A stretch of DNA of 64,000 nt from Paratrimastix pyriformis. Its lineage: Eukaryota > Preaxostyla > Paratrimastigidae. A program made the translations under genes and the position numbers. Positions 51,676 to 60,691 of the stretch are shown one piece after another (position 1 is the first letter of the stretch; every line of letters begins with the position of its first letter). The DNA is taken from positions 62,501-126,500 of the forward strand of contig JAPMOS010000091.1 in the NCBI GenBank assembly GCA_027972325.1, given 5' to 3'. The notes below the pieces were generated by a model. It saw nothing but the letters and a program-made list of their open reading frames with translations. It had not been told where the DNA came from and did not search any database.

Positions 51676-52341
51676 ATGGGCGGCTCAGTGTCGTATCAGC
51701 AGGTGCAAAACACCTTGGAGCAGAACATGACCAAGGAGCAGTACACCAATCTGCAGCGCCTCATCAGCGAACAGACGGCGCAACTCAACCAACTCGTCAT
51801 CTATCACGTCGACTCTGTGCGGATCGATTCCATGCAGCTGAAGAACGATCTCACCATCACCACTTCACTCGACCTTTGCCAACAGGAAGCTGATCGCCTT
51901 CATCTCTCGCAAGACGTCAAGGACCTTCTCGAAGCGGCACAACGGACAAGCGGCATCGGCGCGCTCAGCTCAGGCAACCAATCCTTCATCAACCGACTCA
52001 AGACTCAGGTAAGCATCAAAGACGTCGACAACATCATCACCTCCGTCCGTCGCGACGTCACGCAGAAGAATACGGTGGCCTTCCACGACGTGGGAAGCAT
52101 CGACATCCGCACCATCGCAATCGGAAACAAGGGCTATAACGAGGACCTCACTCACGCGCTGGAGGAACGTTTCCGTGACGTAATCGGCGACCAAGCGACG
52201 AAGGGAGATGAGAAAGCGAAACAGGACACGACCGGCTTCGATCTGGCGGCGATCTTCAAATCGCTAACCGGGCCACTCATCGCGGCCGCGGGCCTTGGCG
52301 TTGTCGTTCTTGTCGGTTATACGATGGTCAAGAAGCGATAA
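51676..52341 (+). CDS. L1R/F9L-like myristoylated membrane protein (element B)
   Basis: 221 residues. MGGSVSYQQVQNTLEQNM is an N-myristoylation signal with helices resembling poxvirus L1 (MGAAASIQTTVNTL). A ~175-residue helical ectodomain has internal strands (LNQLVIYHVDSVRIDSMQL), and a C-terminal TM (LIAAAGLGVVVLVGYTMV) is followed by KKR. Homologue of A's 18999-19652. In poxviruses L1 and F9 belong to the entry-fusion apparatus. No clear disulfide cysteine set, so the call is from layout. TTTTTATCGCTGCCGAA lies directly before the ATG. Confidence 0.6.
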   Translation: MGGSVSYQQVQNTLEQNMTKEQYTNLQRLISEQTAQLNQLVIYHVDSVRIDSMQLKNDLTITTSLDLCQQEADRLHLSQDVKDLLEAAQRTSGIGALSSGNQSFINRLKTQVSIKDVDNIITSVRRDVTQKNTVAFHDVGSIDIRTIAIGNKGYNEDLTHALEERFRDVIGDQATKGDEKAKQDTTGFDLAAIFKSLTGPLIAAAGLGVVVLVGYTMVKKR

Positions 52342-52358
52342 AGTTTTGACGCTTCTAA

Positions 52359-52748
52359 ATGTTCAGTGACGCAAACTACGGGCAGCAGGCAATCACCGCC
52401 ACCAGCAACGAGTTCGACATCCAACTTTCGGAAGGCGCCATGAAACAGCACCGCACACTTAGCCGTTCGTACATCAGCGCCGAGTCTACTTACGGGTTCT
52501 ACATCCTCGAGATTGATTTCCAATTCAACAGAACGCGCACGATGAACGTGTACAGGAAGAGTGGAGCCGACGATGAGAATTGGTATCTCGGTTACTACTT
52601 GTCGCCAATCGCGCGTGCGCATGTTCGTGTCCTCGATCCAGTGACCCGTCAGCCCACAACCGACACCATTCACTCCATCTGTCTCGTCTTCGAAACGTAT
52701 TCCGGTGTGGAGAACGACAACTCATTCGTGCTTGATCACTGTCTGTAA
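52359..52748 (+). CDS. MCP-adjacent protein, minor capsid or penton candidate (element B)
   Basis: 129 residues, beta-rich, looks whole. AHVRVLDPVTRQPTTDTIHS matches element A's 22782-23147 protein at its end. It sits 17 bases after the L1R-like gene and 64 before the MCP, all on one strand, suggesting co-expression. Single-jelly-roll identity is inferred from size and position; no motif proves it. Confidence 0.5.
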   Translation: MFSDANYGQQAITATSNEFDIQLSEGAMKQHRTLSRSYISAESTYGFYILEIDFQFNRTRTMNVYRKSGADDENWYLGYYLSPIARAHVRVLDPVTRQPTTDTIHSICLVFETYSGVENDNSFVLDHCL

Positions 52749-52812
52749 AAGGGGCGAGTTTTAGGCATCACCGCGTTCACATTTTCTTTGGAGCTTCAAA
52801 ACACATCTCATA

Positions 52813-54069
52813 ATGGGTGACGTGCTCAACTCTCTTCGCAACGACGTAAAGGACAGGGATAACGCCCTTGACCGGATCGTCGCCAACAACGCTTCGTGGG
52901 AAAACATCTGTGCGCCCTTCAGCAAGCTGCTCGTCCTCCAGCCCAAGTGGCCGCATCGACAGAATCTATCGTCCAGCAACCCCGCGACGTACAGCGCTCA
53001 AAACACGGTGTACAGCGTGGAATCGCCGACTTCAGTGATCGCCACCACCAACGACGTCATCAACACCACGCTCAACATAGTCACGGTGACCGGCGGCACC
53101 AACCCTGCCTACAACAACGGTTACGCCCTCTCACTCCTTCAGCGCGTCCAGTTCCTCACGAACGGCGAGCAGCTGGCTGACGTCTCTGCTCTCGGGATGT
53201 ACATGATCGGATGCCGCGCGACACCTCAAGAGCGCAGCAAGATATTTGAGATGTGGAAGATTGGTACCGCTGGCGCAGACCTCCAAAGCGCGCTTACCGC
53301 ACCGACGCAGCTCAACATCCCGCTCTATCACGTGGCACCATTCTATCGCGTGGAAAACTTCCTCATCGCTAACCACCTCAACGGGAAGCCACAGTATCAA
53401 ATCGACTACGCCCCTTACTCTCGTGTGATCAATGCAGGCGGCGGGACGGTCTCAACTGCACCTGCGCCATCATTCGGCAGCACAACTATCTATGCCGTGC
53501 ATCCACGCTTCCCCGAAAAGCAACTCGATGAGCTCCAGGCAGTCAACAACCCGCAGCGCATGTTCCTCGAAACGTTCAGCAGCTGGGACAAGATCATTCC
53601 AACAGGCACGACTGTGATCTCGGAGCCCTTGACGGTGGATAGCGTGCTCAGCGGCATCATGTTCATGATCACTCCCGATTACGGCAACAGCACTGCGTAC
53701 GACCCCTACACCGAAGCCAACCGTGCGGAAGTGCAGTCGTGGTACCTCACTGCGAACGGCCGCGATATCCCCAACCTCGAAACCGACCCCACTGAATATG
53801 GCGACTACGTCAACATGAATGCCAACCTCGGAATGGGCTACGAGCGACAGCCTAAGCGCGTCTACACGCTCTCATTCCCGTACGAGGAGACATGGGAGCA
53901 CGACGTTAACTTGGGCGTCTTCCGTGCCGCGACCAGCAGCTCTCAGCCCATCCTGCACATCACTCTCAAGAACGCAACCACGGCGCAGATGCGGCTTCAC
54001 GTCCTGTTCATCTACAACCGCATCGGGGAGGTCAGCAATGGCCAGTTCCACCTGCGCTCAATCTCGTAA
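52813..54069 (+). CDS. Major capsid protein, double jelly-roll type (element B)
   Basis: 418 residues, looks whole. Beta-rich, with loops such as AVHPRFPEKQLDELQAVNN and an end (ILHITLKNATTAQMRLHVLF) resembling A's MCP end. Start MGDVLNSLRNDVKDRDNAL is helical, as in several Polinton-like MCPs. Position after the minor-capsid candidate matches A's pairing. The family is called from size, strand pattern and context. Confidence 0.72.
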   Translation: MGDVLNSLRNDVKDRDNALDRIVANNASWENICAPFSKLLVLQPKWPHRQNLSSSNPATYSAQNTVYSVESPTSVIATTNDVINTTLNIVTVTGGTNPAYNNGYALSLLQRVQFLTNGEQLADVSALGMYMIGCRATPQERSKIFEMWKIGTAGADLQSALTAPTQLNIPLYHVAPFYRVENFLIANHLNGKPQYQIDYAPYSRVINAGGGTVSTAPAPSFGSTTIYAVHPRFPEKQLDELQAVNNPQRMFLETFSSWDKIIPTGTTVISEPLTVDSVLSGIMFMITPDYGNSTAYDPYTEANRAEVQSWYLTANGRDIPNLETDPTEYGDYVNMNANLGMGYERQPKRVYTLSFPYEETWEHDVNLGVFRAATSSSQPILHITLKNATTAQMRLHVLFIYNRIGEVSNGQFHLRSIS

Positions 54070-54091
54070 GCAAAAAAGAAAGCATCGCTGC

Positions 54092-54373
54092 TCATTCGAT
54101 CACCTCAACATCTACCTTCAGAACTGGAGGCGCGAACTTGAAGTAGGTCTTCTCTTTCCCGTTGGCGTCATGAAACTGTCGCTTCGCGCAGACACCCTTG
54201 TGAATGATATCACCCTGCGGATTGATGAACTCAGCCGCATACTTGATCTTCTCATTCTTGAACTCACCGTCTGCTGTGATGCGAATGGACTTTACAACGC
54301 CACCAGTAAGCTCCTGAACGCGTGCCACCATCTTGGTCTGATTCAGCCACTGAACACCTTCGACTTGAGCCAT
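54092..54373 (-). CDS. Small beta-rich protein (element B)
   Basis: Start at the Met at 54373 (MAQVEGVQWLNQTKMVARVQ), 93 residues; the longer upstream frame runs into AT-rich non-coding DNA. An OB-fold-like strand pattern (SIRITADGEFKNEKIKYAAEF, then a Lys-rich loop). A nucleic-acid-binding role is possible. Convergent with the MCP. Confidence 0.45.
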   Translation of the reverse strand: MAQVEGVQWLNQTKMVARVQELTGGVVKSIRITADGEFKNEKIKYAAEFINPQGDIIHKGVCAKRQFHDANGKEKTYFKFAPPVLKVDVEVIE

Positions 54374-54451
54374 TCTTTTGGTGCCGAGAGATTTTTGCAT
54401 TTTCCGAGATCCCGAAAATCGAAATAATTCTCCTTTCCCAAAACAAAGCAA

Positions 54452-54781
54452 ATGGAAAGCCCAATTCCGCAAGAAGAACCCGTCGAGCCGTTGCCCAAAC
54501 CGAGGGAACAGCCCCGATGCTATCGGCGACGGCATATTGACCTCACAGAGACGGATCCAGCGAAGCGTAAGGTCGAATATCGAGTCAAGTACAACGCCAT
54601 GCGCAAGGCAGAAGCCGGAAAGAGCGAGAAGTATATAACGGTGGACGTGGAAGATGAACTGGTGGCGGCATTAGCGCAGGTGCTCGAGAAAACAATCGAA
54701 GAGGCAAAGCCGCTTGCCGAGAAGCTAGTCCTCCGGATCAAGTTGAATCGAACAGAGCAGGCCTCGTCGCCGACCGCATGA
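54452..54781 (+). CDS. Small charged protein (element B)
   Basis: 109 residues, Glu/Lys/Pro-rich, with RRRHIDLTETDPAKRKVEYR and a C-terminal amphipathic helix (ELVAALAQVLEKTIEEAK). No family. Last gene before the right inverted repeat. Confidence 0.45.
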   Translation: MESPIPQEEPVEPLPKPREQPRCYRRRHIDLTETDPAKRKVEYRVKYNAMRKAEAGKSEKYITVDVEDELVAALAQVLEKTIEEAKPLAEKLVLRIKLNRTEQASSPTA

Positions 54782-54829
54782 ACCACTCCCTCTTTTTGCT
54801 GATGCGATGAACCGCCGAACTGGTCATTC

Positions 54830-55145
54830 TCTCAGCAAGAACACGCTCTTGGCCCCTTTCTCTCGTTGTGCCACTTGCCCTCGACTTCGCCGCCTCGTTG
54901 TGCCACTTGCTCCCAAGCGTTCCCGGGCCCCTATCTCCGTGTGCCACTTGCCCCTCTTCTCTTTCGCGCGTGTGCCACTTGCTTCCCAAATGTCCCAGGG
55001 TACCCTCCCACGTTACGCCGGGGTTGTGCCACTTGCCCTAAAAAGCAACTGGCACACTTGCGAAAAAGTGCCAGTTCCGGGTGCCCCGGATAGCGTACTT
55101 AGGGGGTCTCGGACGTTACGCCGGGGGTGTGCCACTTGCTATTCC
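54830..55145 (-). repeat. Right terminal inverted repeat of element B
   Basis: Contains at least five 'gtgccacttgc' motifs (near 54867, 54899, 54941, 54973, 55025, 55127) and 'gttacgccgggg' twice, near 55013 and 55110. Its reverse complement matches the left repeat over 'cacacgcgcg', 'gagaagaggggcaagtggc' and 'acaacgaggcgg'. The outer limit is set after the last motif. Confidence 0.8.
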
Positions 55146-55961
55146 TTCAGGTGCCCTGACTAATATATATCTAGAGGATTCTTGTCTTTGCGCAATTTCG
55201 GAATTCCCGATTCTGCTGCTTTTCCAAACGGGCGGGGGGGGCTTTCCTGGGTTCGGCAATGATTGGGGGCAACTGCGGCGCTGCGGCGGGTTGGATGGCC
55301 CCGACCCCGCTCGCGAGAGATCGCTCGCTACGCGCGGGCCAACGGGGAAACCGCAAAATATTCCGGCAAACGGGAAACTGCAAAATATTCCGACCAACCA
55401 ACCAACCAACCAACCAACCAACCAACCGACCAACCAACCAACCAACCAACCAACCAACCAACCAACCAACCAACCCACCCACCTATCAACCTAACCACGG
55501 CTTTAAAACTGCAATTTTAAAAGGCCTGAACGGGGAGGTTTACTCCCGACATACCATCGTGCGTGGGTGTAGCACACATAGACAGTGCTCGCGCGCAACC
55601 ACAAGAAGTCTCTCACCGCCGGTCCATCCGGGGTTGGAAAGGAGGACGCCCGGCACGCACCACACGGACGCCAAGATCGGCACACGAGATTGGGGAGGCA
55701 GAGGGAAGAGGAGGAGCAGATGGACGTGAAGGAGGGTCAGAAGGGCGAGAAGTGGGAGGAGGTGGTGGAGGGGCGCCAGAACACTCGACTTGGCCGCAGC
55801 CGGCTTGGTCGGAGCGGGGCTGCCCGCGCAAACGGCCCCTTGATCGCCTTCCATCCCGCCTGGGCGAGACCCAAGGCGGACTGCAGAGCGGCTTCCCCTG
55901 CTCAGTCTGGACCGGACCAGGGGCCGGCACCGAGGCGGCAGGGGGCGGAGGCGGGGCGGCG
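55146..55961. other. Flanking DNA with (CCAA)n microsatellite
   Basis: About 800 bases with no gene. A (ccaa)n array of about 20 units runs at 55395-55478 with two interruptions. Frames on either strand across it are low complexity. The right part adjoins the gypsy-type integrase. Confidence 0.5.
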
Positions 55962-57476
55962 TCACCTCCCGGGCAGGTGTGGAGGTCGCCTCCGTACGCG
56001 CAGCCTTCTTGGGCGAGGGGCGAGGCGAACCCCTTGCATCCGCGTGCTTCGGTGAGCGTGAACGGACGCGGGAGCGGGGAGTCTTGTTGCGCCTCGTCGC
56101 CGATGAATCAGATGATGAGTGAGACCGGGAATGGACACGTCCCGGTCCCCACCACGTTGATGGGTACGCGTAGGAAAACGTTCTGGCGAAGTTGGAGGGT
56201 CAGACGAGTCGTCAGTTGAGGATGCCGAAGAGTGGCGAGAATGAGATGGTGGAGCGTCGTCTCGAGCTGATGGGAGGAGGTCGGCCCAGGTTCTCGTCTC
56301 GCCAGGTGAAGCCACCAGGATCCGCAGGGTGGAGAGGAGGGTCCTGTTGAGCCTCTCAATAACGCCATGGCTCTGGGGGTGGTGGCTGACATTCACGTGG
56401 TGGTCCACCCCCAGAGCCTGGCAGACTGCCGCGAGCGTTGCGTTGGTGAAGGCAGTGCCGCCATCGGACACGATGGTCTCAGGTGGGCCGTGTCGGCAGA
56501 TCCATTGTCGAAAGAAGGCGTCGGTTGTGGTCCGCGCATCCACGCTGGGCACCGCAACAGCCTCAACCCACCTCGAGAACCTGTCGATCATGACGAGGAC
56601 ATGAAGAAGGCGGTCGCCAGCCGGGGGCAATGGGCCCAGGTGATCCAGATAGACGGCTTGGTATGGGCGCGCGACGACAGTGGTGCCAAGCTCAGGGGCG
56701 CGGGAAGGCCGGGCTTTGGCCTTCTGGCAGAGGGCGCAAGTGGAGCACAAGTCCGAGATCTGTTGCCGCATACCCGGCCAGGTGACAAGTCTCGCGATCC
56801 GCTCCAGGGTGCGGGCCGCGGCCACGTGACCGGCCAATGGGTGGTTGTGGGCCAGGGCGAAGAGACGCTGGAGGACGCCCGATTCCGGGGGCTGGGTCAG
56901 GATGATGATACCGTCCGGGCCCGGTTCGCCCTGGAGCTCGAGGTAGGGCCTGAGGTCATTGACGTCCGGGTCGAAGTCCTCGGGGAGCGTGAGCAGCGCG
57001 CATGCGGGGGCGACGCCATCGGCAGAGGCGTCCGTTGAGAGAAAAAGTGGGAGTGTCGGGTCGCGGTGAAAGAGAGTGGTGGGTCGGGCCAATGCCGCCT
57101 GGATGCCGTCAAAAGCCGCTTGACACTGGTCGCTCCAGATGAATGGGGCCTTCTTGTCGTTGAGGAGGGTCCAGAGGGGGGCCGCGACAGTGGAGTAGTT
57201 GGGGACAAAATGCGACAAGTAGCCGGCCATGCCCAAATAGGACCTGAGGAGCTCGCGGGAGGAGGGGGGCCGCATCTCCACCAGGGCCTTGATCCGGTCC
57301 GGGTCCACATGGTAGCCCTGGCCATCGACAATCATCCCCAAAAACTTGAGGGCCGGGGGGCAGATCTCGCTCTTCGGGCCCTTGACGCGGAGGTGCTTGT
57401 CCCGGCAAGCGGACAGAAAGGCCTCCAGGGAGTCCATGAAGTGGTCGAATGTGGCGGAGTGTAGGCCGGCATCGTC
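55962..57476 (-). pseudogene. Gypsy RNase H-like and integrase part
   Basis: After an RT thumb region (ALKFLGMIVDGQGYHVDP, AALWTLLNDK) comes an RNase H-like stretch (PLFLSTDASADGVAPA). The integrase follows: HHCC zinc site (HNHPLAGHVAAARTLERIAR, then CSTCALC), core VYLDHLGPLPPAGDRLLHVL, IVSDGGTAFTNATLAAVCQA and SHGVIERLNRTLLSTL, carrying the DDE triad. Integrase inserts the DNA copy. Fossil. Confidence 0.85.
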
Positions 57477-57485
57477 TTGATAGAA
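57477..57485. repeat. 9-bp target-site duplication, left copy (ttgatagaa)
   Basis: ttgatagaa here and at 58960-58968 bracket the insert at 57486-58959. The original site is within the RT catalytic YxDD codons of the gypsy element. Confidence 0.8.
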
Positions 57486-58959
57486 TGTTGTTGTTGTTGT
57501 TGTTGTTGTAATACTATTTCGACTGCCAGTAACTGCGCGCAAAACACAGAAAACTGAAACAGAGGAAAATCCGTTCATCCGGTCGAAACCGGCGGGTAAC
57601 ATGCCGACCTAAACCCCTTCAGGGGTAGGCGTACAGACGGCATGGCGGGAAGGAGAGAGACTGGAATATCGCCGGGAAACAGAATCGTTCAAACACTTGA
57701 GCAATCAAAAGGAACATCAAAAGAAAGAACGGGGCCAGTAGGGGGACAAAGGGATCCAACACTGAGACACGGGACAAGAAGAACAAAAAAAGGGGGGGGG
57801 GCGAAGGATGCAAAAGAGACAGAACGAAAAATATTCCCGAACCCAGCCTGTGGGGGCGGCGGAACCCATCCACCATGACCTACCACCTCGGTAGGACAGG
57901 CGTACTGGGCCCCTGATCCACCATCCCCATTCTCGTAGCTCCCTTCCCAAATGCCCACGGTTGGCAACAGGCGAGAGGTCGGAGTGGCTGATCTTCGGAG
58001 GCACGGCAGAAGCGGCATGGTCGGGCGTCGAGGTAGCACGAGCGGGCGCAGCAGGCACAGCAGACAATGGAGACACACCAGCAGCAACAGACAACAACCG
58101 GGGCAACAGCGGCAGCAACAGGCAGAACAGGGGCAGGGGCATGGGTAGGGGCAGGGGCAGGGGCAGGTGCAGGTGCAGGTGCAGGGGCAGGTGCAGGTGC
58201 AGGTGCAGGTGCTGTTGCTGTTGCCGGAGCATGAGCCGCAGTCGGAGCCGGAACAGGTGCCGGCTTGGCAAATGGATTCGCCAAGGTGAGAGGTGCTCTT
58301 GGGACAGCGGAAGAGGCAAACGGATTGCTGGAAGAAGGGGAACGGGCTCTCCTTCTTCCCCGCTGGACGATCGCCATCGATGATCGGGTGGCGAGTTCCA
58401 CCTCCACCTCCAAGTTGCTTTGGACCACGGTACGTAGTCTCCCCAACAGATAGGAGGACTCGTTCTGGCTGTGTGCGGTGTTTGTCCACAGACGAGCCGC
58501 GCGATGATTCTTGTGGCACGTGGCAGTCGAAAGTTCGCACATTCGATTGCTGGAACAATAAAGCCCCAAGAAGTTGGAAAATAAACTGGCTGATCGCTTC
58601 AGGCTGCTTCTTCGGATTGTCCTCCAGCAGCATGTGCACCGTGCGTTCGATGATCTCATAGCGTGGGGCCCGGTGCTCATTGACGACCAATGAACTGAAG
58701 AGCTTCATAAGCTCCAAACGCATCCAAGGAGAGAGCTTGTCCAATGGAGCTGAAGAGGGGGACCACAGATGCCGACCCAACTCATCTTGAAGATACTCTA
58801 CCATAGGGTCGTCACGACTAAGGATCTCGGCGTGATCCATAATAAAGTTGGAATCGTCCTTACTGAGCTCGTCATGCTCAGTTGCGATCTCCATGGCCAG
58901 AAACGGGCGGAACGCGGAGCAAAGGGAACGTGTAACGCCGAGACTTCAACCGGGGAGAG
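57486..58959 (-). mobile_element. 1.47-kb retroposed insert with (CAA)n tail in the gypsy RT
   Basis: Bounded by the 9-bp duplication. At its left end, on the minus strand, it ends in an AAC/CAA repeat tail (57487-57509), as at the 3' end of a LINE or SINE copy or a retrocopy. The minus-strand frame from the Met at 58894 (MEIATEHDELSKDDSNFIMD) reads ~125 residues of helical sequence (PWMRLELMKLFSSLVVNEH) before low-complexity Ala/Pro and Cys stretches. A GGGGCA/GGTGCA array (58128-58215) lies in the middle. No RT. It could be a non-autonomous element, a 5'-ORF fragment or a processed gene copy. Confidence 0.7.
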
Positions 58960-58968
58960 TTGATAGAA
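58960..58968. repeat. 9-bp target-site duplication, right copy (ttgatagaa)
   Basis: Exact copy of 57477-57485; gypsy pol resumes at 58969. Confidence 0.8.
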
Positions 58969-58969
58969 G

Positions 58970-59799
58970 TCTGCGTCAGGCACGCCGGCCATCACCTGCT
59001 GGATCATCTGCTGGAAGAAGCCGGCGGCAGTCGCAATGCCGAACGGCATACGGCAGAAAGAGAAGGTCCCCTCGGAGCAGGTGAAGGACAAGTACTGCCT
59101 CGAGGCCTGGTCCACGGGTACTTGGTGGTACCCGTGAACCAGATCAAAATGCGCGAAGAAACGGGCGCCCGCGAACCCGGCCAGCAGGTCCTGGATGGCC
59201 GGTAGTGGGAAGGTGTCCAGCCGAATCAAACGATTCAAGGGAGTAAAGTCTATACAGAAGCGCCAAGTTGGCGGCTTCGGGGCCAGGACGACCCCAAACG
59301 TCCACGGGCCCAAGGAGGGTACGATGATGTTGGCCTCGGTCATCTCCTTGATCTCCCGCTTCAGGCACTCGGCCTTGTCGCCGTAATACCGTCGGGGTGG
59401 GACATGGACTGGGGGAGTCTTCGGGTCCAGGAGCTCGACATGAAAGGGTGGGACGTCAGCGGCCTGATTGTCCAAGGGGCCAAAGACGTCGCGATAGGCC
59501 AGAAGGAGGTCAACAACCCGCGTGAGCTGGGGCGGGGTCAACACCGCCGTGGAGATCGGGCACAGGAGGCAGGCCTCAGCCAGAAGAGCAGGGTCAGGTC
59601 CGCCAGCTCCTGGGTCGGTGGAGAGAGAAGTGGTGTTCGCGCGCAGGGGCTGCAACTCGGCGTCAGAGTAAGGGCGGTCATGAATGTCAGGAAGGCCCTG
59701 GACAAAGTCGGACTCGACCCTGGGATTGTAGATGGCCCGACCAAGAGCGTAGTCAATGACGTAGCTCTTCAGAAAGCTTTCTGTTGGCCAATACGACAT
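58970..59799 (-). pseudogene. Gypsy reverse transcriptase part
   Basis: PVHVPPRRYYGDKAECLKRE and EANIIVPSLGPWTFGVVLAPK lead to WRFCIDFTPLNRLI (motif region 2), FAHFDLVHGYHQVPV (motif A Asp) and FCRMPFGIATAAGFFQQMI (motif B). It ends at the insertion site. Ty3/gypsy-type by the FCIDFTPLN and MPFG signatures. Fossil. Confidence 0.85.
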
Positions 59800-59820
59800 G
59801 TCTTGAAGATACCAGAGGAC

Positions 59821-59936
59821 TGAACAAGGGAGAGAAGAGGTTGTTCAAAGGGGTTTGGGCGGGAGGGTGTGTAAAGACCTGAACAAGGGAGAGAAGAGGT
59901 TGTTCAAAGGGGTTTGGGCGGGAGGGTGTAAAGTAC
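59821..59936. repeat. 59-bp tandem duplication
   Basis: 'tgaacaagggagagaagagg' followed by 'ttgttcaaaggggtttgggc' occurs from 59821 and again from 59880, differing by a 2-bp 'gt' at the end of the first copy. It lies between the gypsy pol and the LINE fragment. Confidence 0.9.
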
Positions 59937-60300
59937 CCTCGGGGGAGGTAGGCTAAATCAGGACACAAGTCAATCAACACAACACCATCCACCGGATACT
60001 TTTCTCTACAAGCGGCATTCTCCACCATGATAATTCCCACAGGCCAAGGAGCATTCCCAGCACCTATAATTCCGTCCTTCCAGAAATTCGCCCGCCAGAA
60101 TTGGAATGTCCCCGCTTCAAACACCGCAATCTCCCTAACCATTGCGTCGACCTTTTCCATTGTGATCGTCTTGCGGATAATATCCAACCCGCTCCCGATT
60201 CCATCTCTGTTCGGCATTCCAGGTCCGTACGGAATAACCATCACGCACCTCATGGCTCTCGGGTTCTTCACTCTTTCCGCGATTTTCCGAAAGAGCCGGC
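59937..60300 (-). pseudogene. Fragment of a LINE methyltransferase-like domain
   Basis: Minus strand, about 110 codons: RAMRCVMVIPYGPGMPNRDG, FEAGTFQFWRANFWKDG and WPVGIIMVENAACREKYPVDG correspond to RAFRCIVIVPYGEGKANR, GGFAFWEPSFWRTG and FDVGILMFENGRARERFPMD in the LINE at 17.9-18.2 kb, although the DNA is clearly diverged. It is part of a different, older LINE copy. No RT lies next to it. Confidence 0.65.
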
Positions 60301-60691
60301 CAGTGGTCCGATCAATGGAGCTGTTCCAGGGTTTCTGTGGACGCTATAGACATTGAGATTTCTATAGAAAAAAGCCCGACGCTCTGGCCTCCGGGTTTTC
60401 GTGGACAGACCCTCCCCACTCGGCCTGTCTGTAGTGAGGGCCCGCGGGTTTTCATGAACAGACCCTCCCAAATCCTCCTTGCTTCACTTTCACCTTGCTT
60501 CACCCTGACGCACTTCCTCCTCCTTTTTTCGAGAGAAAACGTCGAGCCTCTAATTTCGGATCAAAAAGAGAACCAGATTCATTACTCGTCTTCGTCTTCG
60601 TCTTCCCTTGGGGGTTGGCGTTGTAGTCGTTGTTGCCAGTGTCGTCATCCGAATTTATCGCCGGCAAACCATTCATCTTCGTCATCATCGG
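60301..60691. other. Intergenic, with two ~40-bp imperfect repeats
   Basis: 'gggttttcgtggacagaccc' (60400) and 'gggttttcatgaacagaccc' (60449) are imperfect direct copies, and a third start occurs as 'ggtttctgtggacgc' near 60330. A short tcgtct run occurs at 60584-60606. No supported gene. Confidence 0.4.

Larger units (their letters stand above)
32490..55145. mobile_element. Element B: GC-rich Polinton-like virus fossil with terminal inverted repeats
   Basis: About 22.7 kb bounded by inverted repeats of ~320 bp. Parts, left to right: uncharacterised 1.5 kb, UL9-like helicase, PolB-primase, tyrosine recombinase, three unknowns, S74 fibre, stalked TM protein, acidic C2H2 protein, packaging ATPase, two small membrane proteins, L1R-like protein, minor-capsid candidate, DJR-type MCP and two small genes. 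It is broken, with roughly eight to ten breaks, concentrated in the replication and integration genes; the virion genes mostly look whole. Its age cannot be dated, but the inverted repeats have diverged visibly from each other. No target-site duplication was recognised. Confidence 0.85.
55962..59799 (-). mobile_element. Ty3/gypsy-type retrotransposon fossil, split by an insertion
   Basis: A minus-strand pol read from about 59799 down to 55962, split by a 1474-bp insertion (57486-58959). It carries aspartate-protease-free N-terminal sequence, RT, a short RNase H-like region, and an integrase with HHCC and DDE motifs. No LTRs or gag were recognised on either side. It is broken, with several breaks besides the insertion, and is probably old. 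Confidence 0.85.

Noticed and set aside
55081-55494. Gly-Trp-Leu-Val and Thr-Asn-Gln-Pro repeat proteins
   Set aside because: They come from the (CCAA)n array and have no supported gene around them.
55146-60690. LTRs of the gypsy-type element
   Set aside because: No pair of matching long direct repeats with TG...CA ends was seen on either side of pol.
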